NCBI GenBank assembly: GCA_037501455.1
Contig: CM074856.1
Coordinates: forward strand, 47,025,001-47,089,000
Length of the DNA: 64,000 nucleotides
DNA from: Lantana camara
Lineage: Eukaryota > Streptophyta > Magnoliopsida > Lamiales > Verbenaceae
Reading direction: 5' to 3'
Made by a program: the position numbers and the translations under genes. Numbering within the stretch: position 1 is the first letter of the stretch; each line of letters opens with the position of its first letter. The notes beneath the pieces are model-generated. The model was not told where the DNA came from. It made no database searches and saw only the letters and a list, made by a program, of their open reading frames with translations. Of the stretch, positions 24,605 through 37,230 are shown in pieces.

Positions 24605-26534
24605 ATGGGTTCTCGTTTTCCCTCTCACCAGCTCAGCAATGGCCTTTATGTTTCGGGCCGGCCCGAACAGCCCAAAGAAAAAACCCCAACAATGACTTCA
24701 GTTGCCATGCCTTACACGGGTGGCGACATCAAGAAATCTGGAGAACTTGGTAAAATGTTTGATATCCCAATGGATGGGTCACGCTCCCGTAAATCAGGTC
24801 CCATAAACAATGCTCCTTCAAGAACTGGTTCTTTTGGTGGGGCCCCGTCTCACTCGGGCCAATTAAACCCCGCCAACCGTGTCTCTGTTTCTGCCGGCGG
24901 TGTTCCTGGCTCCGCCTCATTGAAGAAGACAAATTCAGGCCCACTTAATAAACATGGAGAGCCTTTGAAAAAGTCTTCGGGCCCTCAGGGAGGTGGAAAT
25001 GCCGTTTCCCGCCAAAATTCCGGTCCTATTCCTCCTGTTCTTCCAACTACTGGCTTGATCACATCTGGGCCTATCACATCTGGACCGTTGAATTCTTCTG
25101 GAGCTCCTAGGAAGCAATCTGGACCCTTGGATTCTGTTGGGTCAATGAAGATGCATAGTGCTTCTTCTATTGTTAATAACCAGGCTGTCACCCATCTTAG
25201 CCAAGATGATGAGTATTCGTTCAGGAAGAGCTTTCCAAAGCCGATTCTTTGGGCTATTATTCTTCTCTTTGTTATGGGATTTATTGCTGGTGGTTTCATT
25301 CTTGGAGCAGTTCGAAACCCGATTCTTCTTGTTGTGGTGGTTGTGCTTTTTGCTGCTGTGGCTGCTGTCTTTACTTGGAATACTTGTTGGGGAAGAAGAG
25401 CTATTACTGGTTTTATTGCTAGTTATCAGGATGCCGAGCTTCGAACTGCTAGAGATGGGCAATTTGTCAAAGTTTCTGGGGTATGGAATTCTATTTCTTT
25501 TTTATTTTGTGAGTTTGTTGAAGTTTTTGAAGTGTCAACGTCTTAATGAGTTGGGTTTTGATCTTTTGAAGGTTGTGACTTGTGGAAATGTTCCTCTTGA
25601 ATCTTCGTTCCAAAAGGTTCCCAGATGCGTTTATACTTCCACGAGTTTGTACGAGTACAGGGGATGGGATTCGAAAGCTGCCAATCCGACACATCGTCGC
25701 TTTACTTGGGGGCTTCGAACACTAGAGGTGAGGAAGGATTATTGTTTCATGAGAGAGAGAGAGAGACTTCTACATTTGGTGAAGCAAAAGTAGAAGTTGC
25801 AAAAAGTTGGAGCAGTAAAACTTGATACTTGAGAGTGTTTTGGAGTTAAAAAAAAACACAAATATTTAAATGATAGGAAAAAGAACCTATAAACTCACAA
25901 AAAGCACCCCAAATTGTTCTTTCTTGTTATAAGCAGAAGCAGCAAAACAGAACACCTCATTACTACTTTTTTAAAGCTAAAAGACGATACACACTTTTAT
26001 ACACCGTTATATCTCTCACTCGTTCTATTTACAACTGCAGAGGCATGTAGTTGACTTTTACATCTCTGACTTCCAATCTGGCTTGAGGGCATTGGTTAAG
26101 ACCGGCTACGGTGCAAGAGTAACTCCATACGTTGACGAATCAGTAGTTGTTGACATCAATCCATCAAACAAGGATATGTCTCCTGAATTCATCAGATGGT
26201 TAGGGGAGAGAAACCTCTCAAGTGATGACCGCGTAATGCGCCTCAAAGAAGGGTACATAAAATCCCCATGTTCTTGATATCCTACCATTAATTGTTTCTT
26301 TCTATTTTCTCTAAAAATCCCCTTTCTTAATGCAAACTTAGGTACATCAAAGAAGGTAGCACGGTGAGCGTAATGGGAGTCGTGCAAAGAAATGAAAATG
26401 TATTAATGATTGTACCACCACCGGAGCCTTTCTCAACGGGATGCCAATGGAGTAAATGCATTCTTCCGGCAAGTCTTGAAGGAATCGTGTTGAGATGCGA
26501 GGACACTTCGAAGGTCGATGTTATACCGGTTTAG
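24605..26534 (+). CDS. SHOU4: SHOU4-like membrane protein (cellulose synthase trafficking)
   Basis: Four coding exons: 24605-25480, 25572-25727, 26041-26252 and 26342-26534. The 478 residues match the length of Arabidopsis SHOU4/SHOU4L. Those proteins sit at the plasma membrane and restrain exocytosis of cellulose synthase complexes. The N-terminal 200 residues are disordered, basic and Ser/Gly/Pro-rich, with recurring SGP motifs (KSGPINN, NSGPLNK, TSGPITSGPL). Two membrane segments follow at about 213-234 and 238-257, then a soluble C-terminal region with conserved HRRFTWGLRTLE and GTV-type strands (STVSVMGVVQRNENVLMI). Older databases call this family ubiquitin protease C19-related; no Cys/His protease boxes are visible. 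Exon 3 ends GG|GTACAT and exon 4 repeats TACATCAAAGAAGG, so donor choice was fixed by phase. Family identity is from memory of the sequence pattern. Confidence 0.88.
25755..26000. repeat. possible decayed hAT-like MITE in SHOU4-like intron 2
   Basis: 'aagcaaaagtagaagttgc' near the left and 'ataagcagaagcagcaaaac' near the right are loosely inverted, of the plant AAGCAAAAGCAGC-type element. A similar piece lies in the ANTH gene intron at about 60745-60965. Ends are unclear. Confidence 0.3.
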
Positions 26535-27185
26535 CAACGGCGTTTGAGCATTGGTGTATAGTTTTTCTTGGTGTTTTTTTGTTCAAATTTTCAGGTCTCA
26601 TTTTGGTCCAGGAGTTCTTTTCTTTTTCCTTCTTATGGCAATGGTGTGAATTAATATAGTACAGTGGAGGGAACTTGGCAGAAGCTGGAGATTCATTTTT
26701 CTTTTTTAATTTTTAATTTTTTTTTGTCTTTTTAATTTGATTAGAGTTGTTTTGGTTAAATTTGATAATTCTTGGGCTTGTGAGAATTCATTGTTAAAGA
26801 TAGTGGCATCATATCTCATGGACATCGATGTTTATTGGTTTGAGATATTCTTTGTGGCCTTTTTTGGTCACTTTATTTTGCTTGGAAATGAAGTATGTAC
26901 TCATATTGTAAAGACTTTCTGAGTATCAGTTTTTTTATTTGTTGCCTATTTTGCACAACCAATTATTATTATTAGTATTTTTTTTTTTTTTGAAATTTAA
27001 TTATTAGTATTCTTTCTTTTACTGTTTGAAATTGAACTCAAGCATTCATTAGTCTCTATATATTATAAATAAAAAGGTATAAAATAGAGTGAAGTGTTAA
27101 TTCTTCAAACATATCTAATCCATCTCTATTGCCCAAAATTTCCAATATATTTATAAGGGAGCTTTACATCTTATTATTCAATATT
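26535..27185 (+). other. 3' flank of the SHOU4-like gene
   Basis: Presumed 3' UTR to about 26930 (T-rich, with ATTAATATAG and TATTGTAAAG stretches), then AT-rich spacer. No gene seen. Confidence 0.4.
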
Positions 27186-27198
27186 TAGACCTAATTAT

Positions 27199-27302
27199 GC
27201 CAACGGGGTTGGTCCAAGTGATCAATGAGTTCATTCTTCAGAGGCCAGAGCAATGTCTCGAATTCGAATCTCATTTGTGTGTGTGTGAGTTAAAAAAAAA
27301 AA
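27199..27302 (+). mobile_element. tRNA-derived SINE with poly(A) and 13-bp target duplication
   Basis: The 104-bp insert begins GCCAACGGGGTTGGTCCAAG (A-box-like), carries GAATTCGAATCTC (B-box-like), then a (TG)n stretch and an A-run. It is flanked by exact 13-bp direct repeats TAGACCTAATTAT at 27186-27198 and 27303-27315. Size, pol III boxes, tail and duplication all fit a plant SINE. Confidence 0.85.
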
Positions 27303-27664
27303 TAGACCTAATTATAATGCAAGCTAGCTAAATTAGGAAATTATATTTAAATCCTTAACTTTTGAGAACCGTTTGTGGTCTCTGATTTATATTAGGTTCT
27401 GTTTTCTCAGTCCAAAAATACTCCCGATTTTTTAAAATTTAATTTGTGACTGTAAGGACTGTGTTGTTAAATTCATAATTTATAGAGATCCTTTTGTTTA
27501 TATTTATAAACTTTGGGAATCATTTTGTAATTTTGGTCATATAAAAATATTAACATTCATACAAACTGTTAGCAAGTATAAATGCACTTTTATAAATTAT
27601 GTTAGGGACTTCAGATCAAACAAAACTTATCGGGCTTAAAATATAAATTTTTCCGATTTAGAGT

Positions 27665-27980
27665 GAGTTACATCTAGACCCAAAATGAGTTTTTAAATAA
27701 CAAAACACTCCCATATTTACAAATGACCCATTCTCCATTAGGATTTATGATAATTTCTTCTAAAATTTTAATTTAAACGAGTTTTTAAAACACAAAACAT
27801 CCCAAAAAATGAGTTTTTACATCTAGATATCAAATGAATACAATAGTTTTTAAATAATTTTTTTAATGAGGAGGGGGTTGTTTGTAATTTTAAAATTTAT
27901 TTGGGTGTCCAATATTGTTGTATCTAAATGTGAGAGTGTTCTATTATTTAAAAATTCATTGGGGCTAGATATAAATAAAT
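27665..27980. mobile_element. foldback MITE
   Basis: 'acatctagacccaaaatg' and 'taacaaaacactcccatat' on the left mirror 'gtgagagtgttctattat' and 'attggggctagatataaa' on the right. About 55-base arms, AT-rich centre containing internal repeats of 'aaaatgagtttttacatctaga'-like sequence. No ORF. Confidence 0.65.
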
Positions 27981-28548
27981 CTAAGTGGGAATCAGATCTT
28001 TAAATTTAAATTAAAAATATGAGAAGGAAATAAAGAAAATAGGTTTAAATTCCCCTAATTTTCTCCGTTATTATTATTATTCCCTCCTTTCCAGTTTTCA
28101 ATCTTCGCTGGTATTCTCCTTGCGGTCCATCTCTCTTCTTCTCCGGCGCCACCCTTCTCCGCCGCCTCCGCCAGCTCCACGGTCTGTCCCTTTCTTCCTC
28201 TTTACTTCTCTTTCTCTTTTCTACATCTCCACGCTTTTATTGCCTCAGTGATTAAACGCCTACGTGAAAACAAATCCCGTCACCACCGGCGCTGTAGAGC
28301 TAGCGTCTGTTGGGACTGTGTTTCAGGCCCAAAGGGTGGCTTACTTTGCGCGAAAAGGTCAAAATTTAGCTCTTATCATATTTTTCGTTTGTAGGGGGAC
28401 ATGTTATTTGAATTCAGTAGAAACTTATTCATATATGACGTGATGCACAGAATGTAGGGAACATGTTTGTGAAAATAACTCAAAAAGATTAAATTTATGG
28501 AGTAGGTTAATGTATCTCATGTCTGTCATTCTCTTTTTCTACATACAG

Positions 28549-29275
28549 ATGGAGTGTTTCGCGGAGGAGACTGTTGCAGAAACTGAAATTGTTACATTTA
28601 TGAAGCTTGCTCTCCAACAGGTTACTCCTTAAAATATTCAGTAACCAGAACATGGAAATGGAGCTAATTTTTTGTAACTGAATTAGTTGTTGGGTTTTAT
28701 TATGGTTAAGAGGGGAAAACAGATTACCCGCCAAACGATGGCCAAATTCAACTAATTATCTAAATTTTAAATGTTTTAAATTGCCTCCTGAACTATAATA
28801 AATTTCTCAGATCACCATTTCACTCCATTGTGGACTTATGGTGCTATTTTTGGCTGGAAATTGCTGATATAAGGGGAAATTTTCGGCCAAAAATGAGTGC
28901 AAAAACAGTCTGACCATCTGAGATATAATTCAGATTACAACTTGAAACACTTTAAAGTTTGGATAGTTAGTTGCTAATATGACCATAGTTTGGGGTGTAA
29001 TATGGTTTGTCCTCTATACTTTATTACAAATGCTTACCTCTCAGGTTTTCAATAGTATCTCAAGTTGATGGAGTTACTTTTATGCTCATAAATATTTTTC
29101 CCACTTAATCCTATTAATATGTGAAATTGTCTTATTTGATTCTAGATATTTGTGAAATGTAATAGGTTTTGCCTTTATTGCAGGCGAAAATTGCCTTGGA
29201 CAACCTTGAAGTGCCTGTTGGGTGAGCTTTTTGTTGGTATAAAATCACCGTGTATACTTGTGCAAAAATATATTT

Positions 29276-29310
<35 letters not shown>

Positions 29311-32300
29311 ACTAAAATATATTCATACCATATAATCATAATAACAATAAAATTAACTTAAGAAGGTGTACTTGAATGCAATTTAGTGAATCGAGGGCCA
29401 TGTATCACACAGTTTCTTTAAGGCTTTATTCATCCTTCACGGTGCTTCAAGGTTTAATCGAACAACCTCCCAAGATACAACGATTCTTCAATAATCAAAG
29501 GAAGCACTCCAATTGATTACTCCGGCGAACTAAACTATTTGGAGACTCTTCTTCTGATATGATTAGTGTAGTGAGTGAGTTTGTAGTGAGCACACTTCAA
29601 TTAATTTATGAGTTGTTGGTTTTAAATGAATTCTATGCACTCCTATTTACAGATGATGATGCACCTCTTCAAAAGGGTGTTTAACTTTTCATAATTTAGT
29701 TATTAATTAATAAGACACCTCTTCGGTTATTACCGAAACCATACAATGTTTCATTACACCTTTTCGAATTAAATGACAACTATTCATCACAACTATTGAT
29801 TCCAAAGGTCACATCTCTTGGAAACATTACATATATTATATATAAGTGTGTCCTTATCAATTATTAACTTTAGTCTTAATTTTCTCATTCAATAATTATT
29901 AGATTTTGATAAATAATTATATCAAAACACTTTTTCTGGGGCCTTTCCTTCTATATCCGACATTATTCGTTTGAGATCGGAAAGAGAATTCCCGCAGTAG
30001 ACTAAGCTTACTTAAAGTCAAGTTGAGATTTCAGATAAACAAGCCATAAATGAGAAGAGACTGTTTCGATCCGATTATGAAAAGAATGTCCATAAGATGA
30101 GTTGTAGTTCTGTATTCAGCTGCCTAGGACTGGCTCCAATTGATTGACCTGACTAGGTTTGTAGTTCAAAATATAACAATATGTTTAAGTCATTCTCATC
30201 AATTTCTGTTTCTTAACTTTGGCCAGTTGTGTAATTATTGAGGATCAAAAGGTCATTTCCTCAGGGAGAAATCGAACAAACGAGACTAGAAATGTATGCT
30301 CCTCTGTTTCCTTGTGCTTTTGTCTTCCCTTTTTTATACTGACCTCATAGTTGTTGCAAACTTCTTTGCTATATTTGAGCTTACAAGTTCTTAGTCATGT
30401 GTCTTCTGAATTGATAACACTTATTCTGTTTTGTTGAAAATGATTTTTGTTTGCTTCAAAGGTTTCATAGAAGCTTGCCTAATTGTTAGTATCGTAACAT
30501 GGTTGAAAGGAAAGTGGGAAGGACATAAAATGTTTCTGAAACAATTATGAAAAGTAATATATCCAATCTGATTGTGTAGTGAGTTAGGCCCAATATTTGG
30601 GAATTTTATGGTATGTTTGCATTATACGTCTGAACCCGATTCATCATTGTTGATTCAAAGCCACTCATTATTTGCTTTCTTGTAATTTGCCACTCTTTGT
30701 CCTGCTTTGTTGGCAATTGGAAGTGTCTCTCGTAACATATACAGAGGAAAGAAAATTGCTATTTTAAGAGCAAGTACAGTTACACTTAATACACTTAAGG
30801 CATAGTGCTGGTGAGCTTGTAGTTGAGGATTTCAATATTCACTAATCTGTTCATAGCAGATGAAGTTGGTTTCCCCATTCAGGTTCAATTTCTGGCATAC
30901 AATGCATACTTGAGATACAAAATGCAAACCAACATCTTACTTTATGCAATTTAGATGCTCAGCTCTATGAGTTTCAATACCATGTCAGGCTGGGCTTTTC
31001 TGTTTCTTGACTGTTGATGTGTAAAGAGATTTTTCATGACATTCATCTTCTAAAACTTTCTACTGGTTAGTTAGAACCTGGGGTACTTTGTAGGAATACT
31101 ACTCCCATGGTGAGCCTGCTGTGAGAGTCACTTTCTCCATGCCACTTGCTTAATGGAATCGTAGTCTCATAATTATGAGACTTGTATACAGTTGATTGCT
31201 CGAATCATTTTGATTTTGTTACCTTTTCAATTCTGTAACAAAAATCTCATCGAAGCATTCCAACCTGTGAATTGATTATTTGAAATATCACATACTTTTT
31301 TCCTTGTTGCTTGTGCCTTTTACATTTTTTCCTGTACAATATAACGTTGTCATCTGGTCTGCAGGCTAGTCGGCATGCAGAGATGGAAGCAATTGATGTG
31401 CTGCTTGATCAGTGGCAAAGGAATGGTATTACAAGGAAAGAAGCTGCATTGAAATTCTCGAAGTGCACACTTTATGTTACTTGTGAGCCATGTATAATGT
31501 GTGCGGCAGCTTTGTCAATTATTGGTATGATCAAGCAAATTTGTTGCAGGTTGTTGGCAAGGCTTTCAATTGATAACTTTGTGGTTCATTATTCTCTATC
31601 AGGAATAAAAGAAGTATATTATGGCTGTGCAAATGATAAATTTGGAGGTTGCGGATCGATATTGTCATTGCACACAAATCACTCTGAGAAGCTTCCAAGG
31701 TTTGATTTTAAGATATAACTGCCCTCTCTTTTAAGGTTTCTTGTATTTCAACTAAAATCTCAGCGATTCGTGGTGATTGATGGTGAATAGTGAAAACTCT
31801 CTTAATGATCTCTTTCATGTGATTTTTTTCCTTTAGAAAGCAAAATGTCATGCCTCTTTTACCTAAGACATGATTACAAGCATGTAGCCAGATGTTTTCT
31901 TTTGATTCTGATTATCTAGTCAAAAATTGAGACATTGAGTCTTCTATGTTTCCAGATTCAATATCAATTTTTATCATTTGGCCTTTATGATAGAGTAAAT
32001 AGGGCACCACTCTTAAATGCAGGTTCTACATCTGTTAAGGTGCTCTTTTAGACAGTTTGTATTGTTTCAGAAATGCTAACTAGGTGGATTCTTTCCGATG
32101 CGTATGTTGCTTCTATCTTCTGTTTCTTCGAAGCCAGGACCTCAAGAATATGAAGTGCTTACTTATTTTGTTATTTTTACAAACTGGTTCATTCCAATCC
32201 AATGTTTGCACCATACCTTAAGAAAGATCCCCTTGCGGACTTCATGCTTATATTTTATACTTCTATTTTCGTATATTTTACAGTGGTAGTCTTCCATTAA

Positions 32301-32961
32301 AGAAGGAATTCAAGTGCACTGGAGGAATAATGGCAGCAGAAGCCATCAATCTTTTTAAAAGCTTCTATGAGCAAGGGAATCCAAATGGTAAGCAGATTCA
32401 GCATAACTAGTGATGCTTAGGGTTTAGTATATGCTGGAATTACAGAGATATCTTAAAATTGGAGAGGTCATAAAGTGGAAAAGCACAATTCACTACACAT
32501 GGAGATGATGAGTTTGTAATAGGGGTTCATTTTCATCCTCATCCCGATGCATATGTTTTGAAAGGATTATGAGAAAATTTGAGCTCTTGTCTCTACTCTC
32601 TAGGATATTAGAGCTTTCAAGTTCAGTTTGGGATGTATTTGAGTTCCAACATTCTTGTATTAACAAAACAAATAATTTAAAAACTTGTTGAACCATAAAA
32701 TAGATGGTTGAATAGGGCCGAAAGCCTAAGCTTACTACGGGTTCTTTAACATTCTATTTCTGTACCCTGTAAGTGTGTTCAATCTCTTCACTATTCCAGC
32801 CCCATATATGATGCAGCAATTCCCTTAGTTGGTTTCTTGTATATATGATCTATCACTCTATTTCTCCAATGTAATTAACTCATTGAATTTCCTTGATTGA
32901 TTATTCCTCTTTATTTTATTCAGCCCCAAAACCTCACAGAACACCAGTGCCACGGGTCTAG
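28549..32961 (+). CDS. TAD2: tRNA-specific adenosine deaminase subunit TAD2
   Basis: Seven exons: 28549-28620, 29184-29221, 30227-30293, 31365-31524, 31603-31699, 32284-32387 and 32924-32961, giving 191 residues. TAD2 (ADAT2) is the catalytic partner of TAD3 in converting A34 to inosine in tRNA anticodons, letting one tRNA read several codons. The deaminase motifs are intact: His63-Ala-Glu65 (zinc ligand and proton shuttle) and Pro101-Cys102-x-x-Cys105. The start [20 protein letters not shown] and end [12 protein letters not shown] fit the family. An acceptor AG lies directly before the ATG, so there is a leader intron (from about 28180). Intron 2 holds an (AT)15 tract at 29279-29308 and possible inserted LTR-like DNA. 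Exons 5-7 are the part duplicated twice downstream. Confidence 0.93.
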
Positions 32962-33860
32962 CTTCATTTCCTTATCAAGTTTGGTTCTGGTTCAAGAACA
33001 ATCTGCAAAGGTATGTCTTGGTGCTATTTTCTCTTTACATGCAGAATCTCCGTTCACTTGGTTCATAGTTATCGAGTATGGGAACACAGCCATTTCATAT
33101 ATTTTCCATGTCTACATTCTTTGCCCACCACTTGTGTGTATAAATTTTTTATGGCTATCTATGGAGATTTATTCTATTGTGACTATATATATAACATGCT
33201 TCCATGTCGTAACTTAGACACTGACATCTTCCTCTAAATCGAATTGCCTGATTCTTTAGGTACAGTTGATGGAGAAGATTGATTCAGACTCTCGAGGCTC
33301 AAATTGCCATACCGTAACGCTGAAGGATCGAATCAGCACTGATCAGAATTTAAGGATATGGTTTTAAGGAATTGGTTTCCATAATGTATTAGTCAGTCTT
33401 ATGACAGGATAACTGCTTCCATTGATATCTATTTGGTTGGACATACTGGAAAAGATTCTTGTGAAGAGTGTAGACTGTTCTTGTTAACTTCAACTGTAAT
33501 ATCAATAATCTACACCCATTTTTTCCTCTCTCAATCTATGTTCTTGTGTGCAACTTTGCTAGAGCTGTTTTGGGTTCTTGCATGATGATGATGCAATTTT
33601 TCATGGTTCACTTACTAATAGAATCATTTTACTTCCTTGAACGTTGAGATGATGATTATGTAAGCTGATGTTAAGAAAATCAGTATCGCGTAAAAAAAAA
33701 ATAAAAAAAAAATGATGCATACAAATTCTTTTTCAAATTTTCACAAAAAATATTGGACATAAATATCGAATATAGAATCGGATACGAATTTTCAAAACAA
33801 TACCATACTACAATATTAAAATTTTAAAAACTTCGAGTACATTAGAGCTTATATTTTGCC
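32962..33860 (+). other. TAD2 3' flank with possible spliced 3' UTR
   Basis: After the TAD2 stop, a consensus donor (AAAG|GTATGT, about 33010) and an acceptor (TTTAG, about 33259) suggest a spliced 3' UTR. The downstream piece starts GTACAGTTGATGGAGAAG. In unit 2 the equivalent exon stays open and ends ...SFEELVTR-stop, but units 1 and 3 diverge in frame, so I treat it as noncoding. Confidence 0.4.
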
Positions 33861-35463
33861 TACAAACATAAATAACTTTGCATAGTGCAGATTGCAGAAC
33901 TACATATATTCTCTCCCGCCTCTCAGTTCTTCTTCTTTCCGACAGAAAACCCAAACCCCTGCAAAAAGCGTTAGACAGAGCAACTCTCACAATGGCAGAC
34001 TAAAGGTATAAAGATTTTCCAATAATTTTCCTTTCCGTTATCCATTTCCTGAACGTTTATATGGTGCTTTTTTGAAAGTCGTTTGGGAAATAGTGTTGAA
34101 TAATTTATATATTTCGTTAATTTTAATGCTATATGCTTCATAGTTTCTTCACGACTACAATTCGAGAGTGGGCATGTGCCTTTGCAATTTTGTAACGGGT
34201 GTAAATGTTTGTTCATCAGTTGAGTGGGTTGTAAATTTGTAATCGTTGGATTTGTGAATGTAGAAATTGCAGATTGGTTTGAACGATTGAAATACTTCAC
34301 AGGGAAACCCTAAATAAAAAAGAATGTGCCTTTAGATAAATACTTGGATCAGAATGATGTGTGTAATCTGTAGAAAGAGGATTGTTTAGACTTTAGATAA
34401 TTGGGTTATCACTTATCAATCTGATAAAGAGAGTGGCAAAAGCATTATTTCATGGTGAGGGTTCTAGAAATTAGATGGGTAATCTAAAACGGGTCCAAAG
34501 AGTTAGGGTAACATGTGTACTTGAGACTTAGAGAGAAATCTGGAGAAGGGGACAGAATATGAACCATGTGGGGAGAGATTTGTTGTTTAAACTAGAAGGC
34601 TAAGAAAAATCATAGATACTCATAGTAATCTGGTTTATGAAGATGGGTTATGCTTAATTCTTGATGGGTGTTCTCTTAGAGTGTTTAAGCATAGACTTTC
34701 TGGGTTGATTACTTGATGAAGAAATAACTTTGGTACCTATCTTTCTTATCTTAATTTTATTTGATAAGGAAACCATGTTATAGGGCTTTATCATATTTTT
34801 GGTTGACTTATTTGTTAAATTCTTCTGAAATTTCACCTAAAAAAATAAAATCTAAAGGAATGTCCCAGTTTGTCTGATCTTGCTGATTCATCAATGGTAA
34901 AGCTTGTTGAATTGACATAGATTGAAAAGTTCACATTGAGGAAGATTTTCAATCTATAATGTTGAACCTTCCAGCAATCTCTTTTAGCTGTTTGCCTTTC
35001 TTTAACAGTAGAATCAAGCTATAATATGCATCAAGAACCATAATAGATAACACGGAGAATTCTCATAATCCAATCCCTATAGTAATAACATGTATGGCCT
35101 TAATAATCACAGAATTATTTACTCAAATTAGATAATATCATAAGTTGCATCAAACTCTATGGGGATCTTTCCTAACAGTCCAAGACAGATTTACCCTCTC
35201 AGGGATGTAGTTAGTCTTACCTGTTTGATATATTTATTTTGATGGTTCAAATAGCCAGTTTTTTAAAATGTTTTTACTCTTTGTGATTTGTAGTTGGGAC
35301 AAGAAAGGGTTAACAGCAGGTTTTTTTTTGTTTGGTGTAACAGCAGGTGTTGTTGGATTTTCACATGACTGATGACTTGTTTATCTCTTTTTCTTTATTT
35401 CATATTCCAGTATATTGTCTTTTAATTTACTGAGATGCACGTAAAACTTTAATCAGAGAGGGA

Positions 35464-35766
35464 TCAGTGGGATTTTGTGGGATTCAACAGTAAATGAAGA
35501 ATATACCTTAGCAGTCTATTGTAAAGTTGATCGAATGCATTCAAAACTTGCAGTTCTCCTAGGAAATGATCTTTTAGGTACCCAAGCACCTTATGCTGTG
35601 GAAGCATGAGTTTGTGAGTTAATTGTGCTGAGAATGAAATTTTAGAATCTTGGACTGTGAATTTGCAAAACTGAGAAAGTAACAAAGGAGTATGAGAAAT
35701 ATATGTTAAACCAGGTAATGTAATATCTGACATGTAAATCGAATTAATACTGTAGTACTCTGTCAA
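35464..35766 (-). other. antisense exon-like ORF in PHD-1 intron 1
   Basis: A 100-residue minus-strand ORF contains an exon-like core at 35627-35507. It has an acceptor TTCTCAG, a donor AAG|GTATAT, a length of 121 bases and consistent phase, ending ...AFDQLYNRLLR. The same ORF is present nearly unchanged in unit 3 (53753-54067) and broken in unit 2. I do not recognise the protein. It could be an exon captured from another gene before the triplication. Confidence 0.45.
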
Positions 35767-37005
35767 TCATAAGAATAAACTGGATAAAAAAAAAATGTAA
35801 AAACACATATTATCTTACATATATTATTGGCTTTTATTGTGATTTCTTCCAGTTATATGGTGTCACATTAATTGTTTCATTCTGGTACCTAAAATACTTC
35901 TTTATGTGTAGCCTTCTGTAGTCAATTTTATTAAATTTGTGATTATGGCTTTTTTTTTCTATTTCAAAGGTGATGCAAAATTCCTATCATTGTTATGTTT
36001 ATTTTGCTCTTCCTTATGCATCTGACTTCATGAACCAAGGGCTTTCGTGCGGTTTAATGCCCACTTCCAAGAATCTGACACAATGTTCAACTCTTCCTCA
36101 ACACCATTTGGATGGCTGTGGCTATTTTTTTTTTCTGAGGGAAAAAAAGTGATGATGATTTACATTCCATAAACTCTTCAAGAAACTATTCCGAGCTATC
36201 AACCTCTAGCACAATGTCTGAAAACTTCACACCAACTATTGTATATCGACGTAAGGGACATCGTAAGCGCTCTGTGGCATTTTTCACAATTCAGTCCTGC
36301 ACTGGTTCTAAACCTAGCAATGTCTGTTACTCTGCCATCAGTTCTGAAGCTCCTTTAATGGCTACCCGAGATAATGTGATTTCAGTTTCTGACTGTGCAG
36401 CTGAAAAGGCTGTAAGATCTCCTATCACAGTTTCTGTAGAATACAATTTAAAGGCTGCAGCTTCCTCTAATGGATATCATGCTGGGGATGAAACTGGTTC
36501 GCAAGAGGCTTTGGTAACTAATATGGACAGACATTTGGATGTTAATGATAACAGTTCATCATCCAGATCAAATTTGGAACTGACTTCAACTTCTCCGAAA
36601 ACTGATGGGGATAAAGCAGGTGAATGCTCCTCTTCTGGTGCATTGATTGCTGGCGTGGCACGAGGAGAGTTTTCAAAAAGAGATAGATGCATTTCAATTC
36701 GGATGAGTCCGGGACTGCTCAATAAAGCTTGGACTCGACAGGACTGGGGTTTTCGTGCTGAAAACGGTGGTGCTTGTAGTGACAAGTATTGTTCTAAGCC
36801 GTGTAAAGTTTGTGAGAAAATTGAAAGTACAAAAAATATGTTGATATGTGATAATTGCCAAGATGCATTTCATGTTACTTGTTACAATCCTCATATAACC
36901 GTGATACCCATTGATGAGTGGCTTTGTGGTTCTTCCTTGCAAGATCAGCATAAATTAATGAAAGATAAATTGAGCAGTAATTCAGTGAATGTCAGCGATG
37001 ACATT

Positions 37006-37230
37006 GCCAGAGATGGATGTTCAGCTTCAGAAGGTCCAGCTTCAGAAGGTGCCAGAGATGGATGTTCAGTTTCAGAAGGTGACACAGATGGATTTTCAGC
37101 TTCAGAAGGTGACAGAGATGGATGTTCAGTTTCAGAAGGTGACAGAGATGGCTGTTCAGTTTCACTAGGTGACAAAGATGGATGTTCAGCTTCTGAAGGT
37201 GACAGAGATGGATGTTCAGCTTCAGAAAGT
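37006..37230 (+). repeat. in-frame minisatellite of PHD-1 (30-bp based)
   Basis: One 45-bp unit (ARDGCSASEGPASEG) is followed by six 30-bp units of the type DRDGCSVSEG. The array is in frame and acidic, with one Cys per unit except the TDGF unit. It lies between the PHD finger and the conserved LGSLEFMFRDPEPYM block. Length is an exact multiple of three. Confidence 0.9.

Noticed and set aside
25158..25793. 211-residue leucine-rich ORF on the plus strand.
   Set aside because: It is an out-of-frame shadow of the SHOU4-like membrane segments and runs through an intron.
27199..27302. A tRNA gene, because of A-box and B-box-like motifs.
   Set aside because: No cloverleaf can be drawn, and the piece ends in poly-A with flanking direct repeats, so it is a SINE.
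33010..33370. Extra coding exons beyond the TAD2 stop.
   Set aside because: The TAD2 frame ends cleanly at 32959-32961, and the later exon-like blocks do not keep a common frame among the three units.
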